Positions 9,210 through 14,708 of a DNA stretch of 14,708 nucleotides are shown one piece after another. The number at the start of each line of letters is the position of its first letter. The stretch's first letter is position 1. The DNA is from Leptospira ellisii (lineage in GTDB: Bacteria; Spirochaetota; Leptospiria; Leptospirales; Leptospiraceae): NCBI RefSeq assembly GCF_002811955.1, contig NZ_NPEF01000087.1:1-14708 (forward strand), written 5' to 3'. The position numbers and the translations under genes were made by a program. A model generated the notes under the pieces. That model was not told where the DNA came from, searched no databases, and saw only the letters and a program-made list of their open reading frames with translations.

Positions 9210-10268
9210 ATGATTCGCGTTTTCCTACTTTTGGTTTTTCTTTTCGGTACGGGGGTTTTGTTTGCTGGCGACGAAGACGACGTTCCTTCCGGCGGAGGAT
9301 CCTCTTCACATTCGGAACAAACCCCTCTGGATCCCACCGAGGCCGCGCGTAGAAGGGTTCAAATAGCCGCCCTAAATACGGAAACCGTCAATCTTATCCG
9401 CGCGAACAATCTCGCCCGCGCTTCGCTTAACATCGATAAGATCAAAAGACTCGATGAGAATTCGGTCGAATTCAATTATCTCCGAGGCGCTTTGCTTTAT
9501 GCGCAGGGAAGATATCCGCAGTCCAAAAATTCCCTTTTGCGGGCGATCCAGATTCAACCCGGACACGACCCTTCCTATTATCTTTTGGGGATGATTTTCG
9601 TACAAAGAAACAAGTGGCCCCGTTCTTTGGAATACTTTCAAAAAGCGGTCGAACTCTCCAATTACAATCCTTTCTACCGGATGAATCTGGCTTTGGCGTA
9701 TTTCGAAACCGGGAATTATCTGCGTTCCAAAGCGGAATCGGAACGGGCCGTCGAACTAAAGCCGAATTTTAGGAACGCGAAACTTCTTCTTTTGAAATCC
9801 AATTTTCTTCTCGGAAACAAAGCAGACGCCTACGCTCAATGTGTGGAATTCGTAAAGGAAGGTTTCGTTTCGAGGGAATATATGCTGATACATGCAAGGC
9901 TTGTGATGGACATTCACCAGAATTATCGGAAGGCGATCAAAATCTATAATCAGTACGGAGAACTTCCGTTTCAGGAAAAACGGTTCCTCGCGCACGCGTA
10001 TTACAATACCGGCAACTATCGCGCGGCTGCTTCCGCGTATCAGCAGGTAGTTCAGTTTAGGATCGCGGAAGAGGAGGATAAAATCCAATACATCCGTTCT
10101 CTTTCGTTCATCAGGGATTATAGAAGACTGGAATCCTTCGTGACCGCTTGGATCCAAGAGGAGCCGGATAAACGTAGAAAAATCCAGGAAGCCTTGGATA
10201 TCGCGGAACTTCTCAAGGAAAACGATTCCAAAGTGTTTCATATGTTTCCGTCCCGATCCCCGTATTGA
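9210..10268 (+). CDS. exported tetratricopeptide-repeat protein
   Basis: 352 aa. MIRVFLLLVFLFGTGVLFAG is a signal peptide with probable cleavage after LFA. After an acidic, Gly/Ser-rich linker (about 20-42), TPR units follow from about residue 50 to 310. The clearest ones are NSVEFNYLRGALLYAQGRYP, PSYYLLGMIFVQRNKWPRSL, PFYRMNLALAYFETGNYLRS and FLAHAYYNTGNYRAAASAYQ, with the usual G-Y and A spacing. TPR scaffolds hold protein partners together; in the periplasm this often means envelope assembly, but the partner here is unknown. GGAAG lies about eight bases before the ATG. Probably one transcript with the lipoprotein gene 20 bp upstream. Confidence 0.88.
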   Translation: MIRVFLLLVFLFGTGVLFAGDEDDVPSGGGSSSHSEQTPLDPTEAARRRVQIAALNTETVNLIRANNLARASLNIDKIKRLDENSVEFNYLRGALLYAQGRYPQSKNSLLRAIQIQPGHDPSYYLLGMIFVQRNKWPRSLEYFQKAVELSNYNPFYRMNLALAYFETGNYLRSKAESERAVELKPNFRNAKLLLLKSNFLLGNKADAYAQCVEFVKEGFVSREYMLIHARLVMDIHQNYRKAIKIYNQYGELPFQEKRFLAHAYYNTGNYRAAASAYQQVVQFRIAEEEDKIQYIRSLSFIRDYRRLESFVTAWIQEEPDKRRKIQEALDIAELLKENDSKVFHMFPSRSPY

Positions 10269-10330
10269 GGCGGAATCGATTGGAGGATTTCGTCGTTATT
10301 ACGCGGATCTTCCGTCGATAAACGCGCGCC

Positions 10331-10374
10331 CCACCCGTGTAGGGTGGTGGAGGAGAGGCGGCGGGAAAACCTCC
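10331..10374 (+). repeat. GC-rich inverted repeats in the intergenic region
   Basis: ccaccc/gggtgg with loop gtgta (10331-10347) is followed by ggagg/cctcc (10349-10374). There is no T-run. These lie in the 204 bp between the convergent TPR and ybaN genes. They may end transcription or be copies of a dispersed intergenic element. A further pair, ccgtag/ctacgg (10435-10452), is followed by gccgTTTTTT. Confidence 0.4.
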
Positions 10375-10472
10375 GCAAATTTTCCCTATCACAAAATCCC
10401 GTTTTCGACAAGCGAAATCCGGCTCTTGTTACCTCCGTAGTAATTCCTACGGTAAGGCCGTTTTTTCGAAAT

Positions 10473-10889
10473 TCATCCTTTCGGTTTGGTCGGAATTCGG
10501 ATCAGATAAATCACCACTAAAACGCCGATCAACGAAACCAGGATTTTAACGGCCAGGATCGGAATAAAAAAGAATACGGTCGTGCCGATCGTGACGAAGA
10601 TCATCGAAATCGCGACGATCTTCGCGCGCAGCGGGATCATCTTGTGGATTCTCCAATCGCGTATATAGGAACCGAAATATCGATTGTTCATCAGCCAATT
10701 GTAAAATCGATGCGACGCACGCGCGTAACAAGCGGCGGATAAAAGTAGAAACGGCGTGGTGGGAAGGATCGGCGTGAATATTCCCACGATTCCCAAGGCT
10801 AAGGAAATCGAACCGACGACGAACAATAAAAAACGAATGAACTTGGATCGATGGAGGCGGACTTCGTCGCTGTAATCTTTTTGTTCCAT
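10473..10889 (-). CDS. YbaN/DUF454 inner-membrane protein
   Basis: 138 aa, typical length for the DUF454 (YbaN) family of small inner-membrane proteins with no settled function. Membrane segments are at about residues 19-42 (FIRFLLFVVGSISLALGIVG) and two more between about 90 and 130. The family core is present: GIFTPILPTTPFLLLSAACYARAS, then RFYNWLMNNRYFGSYIRDW and a conserved IPLRAKI. The ATG at 10887-10889 has only a weak ribosome binding site. A perfect 12-bp inverted repeat ends five bases upstream of it. It follows the WGR-domain gene by 80 bp on the same strand. Confidence 0.92.
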   Translation of the reverse strand: MEQKDYSDEVRLHRSKFIRFLLFVVGSISLALGIVGIFTPILPTTPFLLLSAACYARASHRFYNWLMNNRYFGSYIRDWRIHKMIPLRAKIVAISMIFVTIGTTVFFFIPILAVKILVSLIGVLVVIYLIRIPTKPKG

Positions 10890-10894
10890 ATTCT

Positions 10895-10930
10895 AAAGAA
10901 TTGAAACGCCCGCGGACATTTCAATTCTTT
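10895..10930. promoter_or_regulatory. perfect 12-bp inverted repeat upstream of ybaN
   Basis: aaagaattgaaa (10895-10906) and tttcaattcttt (10919-10930) are exact reverse complements around a GC-rich 12-base loop (10907-10918) that itself contains ccgcgg. As RNA on the minus strand the 3' arm ends five bases before the ybaN ATG and would cover its ribosome binding region. As DNA it could be a repressor operator. No T-run follows on the minus strand; on the plus strand only a few T residues do. Confidence 0.6.
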
Positions 10931-10969
10931 TCGACGGAAAGGTTCTTCGAATTGTATTCGGAAATCGTA

Positions 10970-11860
10970 TTAAGAATAGACTTCGGAAAAATACTCCTCG
11001 TCCAAAATTCTCTGCGCGAAAACCCGGAGCAAAATCGGACCGAAAGTCAATTGATTGGCCGCTTCGATCGAAACGACTTCGCAATCCTCGTGCGAAATGA
11101 ACAGATAACCGGGTTCCTTATGCGCAGTTTTTTTCAACGGATCGCTGAGAATCCAATTTTGTCCGAATTCGACGATACAATCCACGTCGCTTATCGAAAG
11201 GTCCTTGTTCTCCAAACGTTCGATGAATTCCTCGTTGTCACCTTCTTCGAGCGCTTCCGGTTCCCATCCGCCCGAATTGATTTTTCCGTCGGAACCGATT
11301 CCGAAAAATCCGATCGAACCTCCTCCCAAATCCTCGAAATACATTCCATTATGAATTTGAGCCGTTTTTACGTAACTTTTCGGAAGGCCTTTTTCAGGAG
11401 TTCCCGTAAACGGAGCCGAACATCGGATCACGGCGGGTTCGTCGAAATCTGGATCCGCGTATTTTATCTCCACGATCAAAGCGGGTTCTTCTTCGGAGGA
11501 ATCCACGTTTATTTTTAAGACCCCGCGGGAAAGTTTTTCAAGAACGACCTTATCCTCTTCCGAGTCAGTCAAAAACGAAAAGTGTTTTAAGAACGCCTCC
11601 GAAGGATGGGAAGACTCGGCAAGCTCCTTCCAGGTTGCGGCGAAATCGGAAACGGAATTTTCCGCGTATCCCTTCTTCAATTTTTCGTGCACGAGTTTTT
11701 CCGCCTCTTTCAGACATTGTTCCTCGTTTTCGAAGGATTTCGTCTGCGTTTGTCCTCCTGTTCCCGCTTTTCCGTATTGAACGGTAAAGGAATTTCCGCT
11801 CACTTCTATGTTCCAAAACTTATCCGATGAGTCATCCTTAAAGACGAGCTGTCGCTTCAT
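10970..11860 (-). CDS. WGR-domain protein with a SUKH-like C-terminal region
   Basis: 296 aa, no signal peptide, so cytoplasmic. Residues 1-80 are a WGR domain: [18 protein letters not shown], then [18 protein letters not shown] (here YGK in place of W-G-R) and the closing helix [25 protein letters not shown] domains occur in PARPs and in bacterial proteins and bind nucleic acid in the former. Residues of about 105-290 are acidic and include [18 protein letters not shown] (158-175) followed by [11 protein letters not shown] and [10 protein letters not shown]. This is close to the LPxxY...NG...G pattern of SUKH (SMI1/KNR4-like) proteins, many of them immunity proteins. The second assignment is tentative. 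Strong AAGGAG eight bases before the ATG. Confidence 0.8.
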   Translation of the reverse strand: MKRQLVFKDDSSDKFWNIEVSGNSFTVQYGKAGTGGQTQTKSFENEEQCLKEAEKLVHEKLKKGYAENSVSDFAATWKELAESSHPSEAFLKHFSFLTDSEEDKVVLEKLSRGVLKINVDSSEEEPALIVEIKYADPDFDEPAVIRCSAPFTGTPEKGLPKSYVKTAQIHNGMYFEDLGGGSIGFFGIGSDGKINSGGWEPEALEEGDNEEFIERLENKDLSISDVDCIVEFGQNWILSDPLKKTAHKEPGYLFISHEDCEVVSIEAANQLTFGPILLRVFAQRILDEEYFSEVYS

Positions 11861-11903
11861 TGAATTCTCCTTAATTTAAAAAATTATGTTTTATGAATCT
11901 ATC

Positions 11904-11950
11904 GGGTCCGTTCTTTTGTGAAGACGGTTCGTTTTACGAATTTCGGACCC
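11904..11950 (-). other. nested inverted repeats between the hydrolase and WGR genes
   Basis: gggtccg (11904-11910) and cggaccc (11944-11950) form a perfect 7-bp outer stem. Inside it, ttcgt/acgaa with loop ttt (11928-11940) forms a second hairpin. The outer repeat begins 14 bases after the hydrolase stop on the minus strand, so it could end that transcript or form part of the WGR leader. No clear T-run follows. Confidence 0.45.
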
Positions 11951-11963
11951 CGCACCGGTTCGA

Positions 11964-12974
11964 TCACGGGTTATGGGTCTGAAAGAAATCGACCGCTTCC
12001 TGATCGGCCGTCGGTTTTGCGGCGACGTCGTTCGCGTCGAATTGCGAAGTCACCGATTTCGCCTGATCGAAACTGTGATGTGTGTTCGGGTAAACCGTGA
12101 TCGTAAACGAATTTCCGGTCGCGGCGCTTGCGCCTAACGTTTGCGCTCTCGCGATCCTGTCGTCGCAGTAACCGGAAGTATAAAGCGGATCCAAACCGGC
12201 CGCTAAAATTCTTGTATCGGTGAACGGAAGATACGAACCGTCCGCGATTCCGCCGAATGCGTTGTTCAAACCGCATCCGGGATAAAAGGAAACGGCGGCC
12301 TGAAAGGGTTTAGGATAAACCGAGCGGTAGGAAAGAGTGGAATTCGTATCCACGGTGGAAAGAACGCTGCTTCCTCCGTGCGACCATCCCAAAAGTACGA
12401 TCCTATCCGAATCCACAACTGCGGATCGGCGTACATAGTCTAACGCCGCGTAGGCGTCGGTGGGACGATCGATCACTTCCGAAGTGCCGACTCCGGCTCC
12501 GTTTCCGCATTGATCCTGCGGTGCGTTTCGCGGAGTAAAACTGTCGAGAAGCAGAGTCGCATATCCGATGGTTTTTCCCCGATCGGCCCATTCCGTAAAC
12601 AAGGAGCCGACCCCCCGATTCGGATCGTTGTAAGAATACGCTCCTCCGCATCCGTGCATCATAACGATCAGAGGATAAGGACCGTTTCCCTCGGGTTTCG
12701 AAAAATAACCCGTGATGACGATTCCCTGCGAGGAATTGTACAAACGAATCTGATAATTGGTCAGTTCGTTTTCCTGATCGATCAGAACGGGACCGTTGAT
12801 CAAGTTTTGGACGGCTATTCCCTGCGCCGCCGCGAGATATAAAAGTTGCGTTTGTTCTTTTGAAGAGGGTCGTTTCCAAAATTCGAGGTCTTCCAAAAAA
12901 TCGTCCGGACTACAATTCGAAAAAAAGCAGAGTAAGATTAAGGATAAGAGCGATCTAAAATCTGATAAAGTCAT
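11964..12974 (-). CDS. dienelactone-hydrolase-like alpha/beta hydrolase, putative lipoprotein
   Basis: 336 aa. MTLSDFRSLLSLILLCFFSNC is a signal peptide ending in F-S-N-C, a plausible spirochaetal lipobox with Cys21. The hydrolase domain starts near residue 75. It shows VMMHGCGG (104-111; oxyanion hole), the nucleophile elbow GWSHGG with Ser198, a likely acid at Asp262, and the catalytic histidine in NTHHSFD (299 or 300). The order is that of the dienelactone hydrolase family, which cleaves ester or lactone bonds; the substrate is unknown. Additional cysteines (CGNGA, PGCG, GYCDD) may form disulfides outside the cytoplasm. A TATAAT lies 27 bases before the ATG. Confidence 0.9.
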   Translation of the reverse strand: MTLSDFRSLLSLILLCFFSNCSPDDFLEDLEFWKRPSSKEQTQLLYLAAAQGIAVQNLINGPVLIDQENELTNYQIRLYNSSQGIVITGYFSKPEGNGPYPLIVMMHGCGGAYSYNDPNRGVGSLFTEWADRGKTIGYATLLLDSFTPRNAPQDQCGNGAGVGTSEVIDRPTDAYAALDYVRRSAVVDSDRIVLLGWSHGGSSVLSTVDTNSTLSYRSVYPKPFQAAVSFYPGCGLNNAFGGIADGSYLPFTDTRILAAGLDPLYTSGYCDDRIARAQTLGASAATGNSFTITVYPNTHHSFDQAKSVTSQFDANDVAAKPTADQEAVDFFQTHNP

Positions 12975-13000
12975 ACTCCGATAACAAACTTTTCGCGCGA

Positions 13001-13006
13001 ATTATA
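13001..13006 (-). promoter_or_regulatory. -10 box of the hydrolase gene
   Basis: On the minus strand a perfect TATAAT lies 26 bases before the ATG at 12974. The -35 region at 17 bp (ATTAAA) is poor. A second TATAAT lies at 13038-13033. Confidence 0.4.
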
Positions 13007-13026
13007 CGTAAAACGAAGCGACATTT

Positions 13027-13046
13027 AATCGTATTATAATGCGATT
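13027..13046. promoter_or_regulatory. 20-bp palindrome centred on a TATAAT box
   Basis: aatcgtattataatgcgatt is symmetric except for one T/G pair, and contains TATAAT on both strands. It lies 53-72 bases before the hydrolase start and 26 bases from the end of the upstream DUF2809 gene. Most simply it is an operator over a promoter; a small hairpin is the alternative. Confidence 0.5.
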
Positions 13047-13071
13047 GAGCGTTTTGCAGGATTTCGGATTT

Positions 13072-13509
13072 TTATTTCCGCTTCGATGGATCGGTCGTGA
13101 CGGATCGTTTCGACGCGCGTTTCAGGATCGTTCGATCCAGGAAATAAATCGCCGCAGCTCCGCAGAGATACGCGATCAAATCCCAAGGGTCGAAAACGGA
13201 TCCTACCGTCAACCGGGAAGTTTCCGTTTCGTTCCAACGGAATATTCCGATCGAACGTAAATACTGCGCGGTCTCGACGACAAACGAAACGGTTAATACG
13301 AAAACCGATAAACAGAAGGAGGGAAAATCGAAGACCGATTTGCAGAAGGAATAGATCGACATCATCACCATCATATCCCCCATAAATCCGCGTATGAACG
13401 GAACCGAATGAAAGGCTTTTACGATCAAGACGCAAAGAGCCAAAAAGAAAATCGTCGATCCGACGTAAATTTTCCTGTCGTAGTTTTCGGATTTTTCTTC
13501 AGATTTCAA
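13072..13509 (-). CDS. DUF2809/VanZ-like membrane protein
   Basis: 145 aa with four predicted membrane segments (about residues 13-33, 41-60, 62-84 and 109-129) and a basic C-terminal tail. The pattern FIRGFMGDMMVMMSIYSFCK, then VVETAQYLRSIGIF with its Glu and Gln, and SVFDPWDLIAYLCG is that of the DUF2809 family, related to VanZ-type proteins. The function of the family is unknown. The start is TTG (13507-13509), with AAGGA nine bases upstream; no ATG with a better site is available near the N-terminus. It is on the same strand as the hydrolase, 97 bp upstream of it. Confidence 0.85.
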   Translation of the reverse strand: MKSEEKSENYDRKIYVGSTIFFLALCVLIVKAFHSVPFIRGFMGDMMVMMSIYSFCKSVFDFPSFCLSVFVLTVSFVVETAQYLRSIGIFRWNETETSRLTVGSVFDPWDLIAYLCGAAAIYFLDRTILKRASKRSVTTDPSKRK

Positions 13510-13609
13510 TTTCCGATTTCCTTCGGTTCGTTTTTACGACCTCCGATTTTATTTTCAACGATTCTTATCTTCGTTCGTTTCGGAACATAGCGGATCGATG
13601 GAATGTAAT

Positions 13610-13639
13610 TTTACAGAAATCGAAGCGGATTTTTATCAA
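13610..13639 (-). promoter_or_regulatory. candidate promoter of the DUF2809-type gene
   Basis: On the minus strand TTGATA (13639-13634; five of six) and TGTAAA (13615-13610; four of six) are 18 bp apart, about 100 bases before the TTG start. A tgtaa/ttaca repeat (13604-13615) overlaps the -10 box. Confidence 0.3.
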
Positions 13640-13708
13640 ATTACAATGCGGAGAATTAGAACACGATAAAAGAAAAAGAGTATGTCTGCGCCGATCGTCT
13701 AATGCTTG

Positions 13709-14167
13709 TTAAAGGTTGAGCCTTGTTTTGACCGCGATTGAAACCGCCCGTCCCATCGTGCGCGCGATCAGATTTGAAACGTAATTGTTCAGCGACCGGA
13801 AGTTTTCGTTTTCCGCGCCTAAACGTTCCTCGGCTTCGGCAAGAATCCGCACCGGTTCCAGAAGTTTGAATTCGGACGGTTTTTCGGAGGGGAAAGTAGG
13901 AAAGGAAGAATCGGAATCCTCCTTTCCGAACGGAAACGAAGCGTAATAATTCGAAGACAACTTTTCCTCGTATTCGTTCCAAGGCAGAGAGGAAAGAAGC
14001 TCCAGAAACGGTTTTAGTTCCGGAAGACGGAGAAGCTCGGTTTCCAAAGCACTCACCTTTTCCTCGATTTCGTCGCCGGTCGGATGGTTGGAATAGAAGT
14101 TATCCTTTTTTGCTGAAATCGAATTCGCGGATTCTTCCGAGTTCTGTTTCGTTGTTTGATCTGACAA
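13709..14167 (-). CDS. hypothetical protein, 152 aa
   Basis: I do not recognise it. The product has no signal peptide or membrane segment and is likely cytoplasmic. The N-terminal 35 residues are polar and Ser/Asn/Lys-rich and probably disordered. Residues of about 35-75 are a Leu/Glu-rich helix region with a PELKPFLELLSSLPWNEYEE motif, and residues of about 105-152 contain ILAEAEERLGAENENFRSLN and NYVSNLIARTMGRAVSIAVK, also helical. Codon use matches its neighbours. The start is TTG (14165-14167) with a weak GAG upstream; no in-frame ATG exists before the last 20 residues. It is probably transcribed separately from the DUF2809 gene, which starts 199 bp downstream. Confidence 0.72.
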   Translation of the reverse strand: MSDQTTKQNSEESANSISAKKDNFYSNHPTGDEIEEKVSALETELLRLPELKPFLELLSSLPWNEYEEKLSSNYYASFPFGKEDSDSSFPTFPSEKPSEFKLLEPVRILAEAEERLGAENENFRSLNNYVSNLIARTMGRAVSIAVKTRLNL

Positions 14168-14586
14168 AGGCTTTCTCTTTCAAAGGCACGGGGCCGAAAT
14201 TCTTGGTTCGAAGGTTTTCTATTTCAACCGACGAACGAATCGTCCAAAAAACGAAAGTTCTGTTTTTTATATCGTCTTAAGACGGTTTTTGTTTTCGCTC
14301 TTATCGAAAGGCCGCTTTTATCTTGTTTATAAAACGTTGATATAGTTCGAAACTTTTGAAAGTCATTCCGCTTAATGCGAGAATTTTTTCCGCCCTTCGA
14401 AAATCAATTCGATATCCGTAAATTCCGATTTTATACTTTCGACACGAAGGGGGCGAGTGGACGGGTTCTGCCATATTTTTCATCGCTTTTGGCATTTTGG
14501 CTTCGTTTGAATCTTTTTGTTACCGTCGATCTGCGTTATGCGCTTTTGATCGAGCCGTCTTGTTTCTGGAAATTTTTAAATTCTCA
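14168..14586. other. gene-poor, AT-richer stretch
   Basis: Apart from the doubtful 64-aa ORF at 14301-14495 I see no gene here. It holds a 12-bp palindrome cgtcttaagacg (14273-14284) followed on the plus strand by TTTTTGTTTT, which could be a weak terminator for an unseen plus-strand transcript. Base composition is more AT-rich than in the neighbouring genes, particularly from about 14560 on. Confidence 0.5.
14301..14495 (-). CDS. doubtful small ORF, 64 aa
   Basis: An ATG-initiated frame without a visible Shine-Dalgarno. The peptide is basic, with SCRKYKIGIYGYRIDF in the middle and a helical end FELYQRFINKIKAAFR. Codons are compatible with the neighbours but AT-richer. It could be a small real gene, a remnant of a longer one, or chance. 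No function is suggested. Confidence 0.25.
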   Translation of the reverse strand: MPKAMKNMAEPVHSPPSCRKYKIGIYGYRIDFRRAEKILALSGMTFKSFELYQRFINKIKAAFR

Positions 14587-14708
14587 TTATATTTTATATT
14601 TGTTAAGCGAAATTATAGATTCTTTGGAGGCGAGTTCACGCTCGATCGCGATTTCGTATGATACTTGGATTAAATTCAGTTTTTCTAATTTAGCGCAGGC
14701 CTCCGTCC
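14587..14708 (-). CDS. 3' end of an unidentified gene (partial)
   Basis: From the right edge the minus strand stays open for 39 codons, in the frame beginning at 14706, to TAA at 14587-14589, followed at once by an in-frame TGA. The other two minus frames stop within eight codons of the edge. The peptide is helical and polar, with KLEKLNLIQVSYEIAIEREL and an ending SLNKYKI, and uses normal codons (GAG, GAA, GCC, ATC). It looks like the C-terminus of a real protein, but I cannot name it. Confidence 0.5.
   Translation of the reverse strand, partial: TEACAKLEKLNLIQVSYEIAIERELASKESIISLNKYKI

Noticed and set aside
10901..11518. 205-aa plus-strand ORF opposite the WGR gene
   Set aside because: It is Phe/Arg-rich and typical of antisense frames; the minus-strand gene has a WGR domain and a strong Shine-Dalgarno.
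13034..13435. 133-aa ORF on the minus strand in another frame of the DUF2809-type gene
   Set aside because: It is Arg-rich and lacks domain features, whereas the frame at 13072-13509 has clear membrane segments and family motifs.

Overview
The window reads as chromosome of a Leptospira species (Spirochaetes). The evidence is a P83/100-type protein, a spirochaetal flgB-flgC-fliE cluster, short lipoproteins with relaxed spirochaetal lipoboxes, and several TTG starts. GC looks higher than in the classical low-GC pathogens (judged by eye, not computed), so I do not name a species. I see no insertion sequence, prophage, CRISPR array, tRNA or rRNA. Most of the window is ordinary core or genus-level chromosome.

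Layout. (1) Bases 1-178 hold the 3' end of a plus-strand gene. It runs 39 bp into the convergent 3' end of a large exported LamG-like protein (140-1927). (2) Minus-strand run, in transcription order: serC (3054-4145), a secreted 194-aa protein whose start overlaps the serC stop by one base, rpiB (1939-2373), then the LamG-like protein. (3) A P83/100-like protein (4304-5977) is divergent from serC. A bidirectional hairpin terminator (6043-6073) separates it from a convergent lipoprotein (6160-6696). (4) The flagellar rod-base operon flgB-flgC-fliE (8309 down to 6965) has a good promoter and Shine-Dalgarno in front of flgB and an intrinsic terminator just after fliE. (5) A plus-strand series follows: a STAS-domain protein, a small lipoprotein and an exported TPR protein (8433-10268). 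(6) The last third is all minus strand: a two-domain WGR plus SUKH-like protein followed by a YbaN/DUF454 membrane protein, a dienelactone-hydrolase-like lipoprotein, a DUF2809/VanZ-like membrane protein, an unknown 152-aa protein, a doubtful 64-aa ORF, and the 3' end of a gene entering from the right edge.

Functionally, the window combines serine and pentose metabolism (SerC, RpiB), the inner part of the periplasmic flagellar motor (FlgB, FlgC, FliE, perhaps the STAS protein), and many cell-envelope proteins. The points most worth a second look are non-coding: a perfect 12-bp inverted repeat ending five bases before the ybaN start, a near-perfect 20-bp palindrome built around a TATAAT box upstream of the hydrolase, and a 14-bp hairpin directly after the STAS gene. 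Among proteins, the WGR plus SUKH-like combination and the secreted protein coupled to serC stand out. I do not see a complete novel defence or biosynthetic system.
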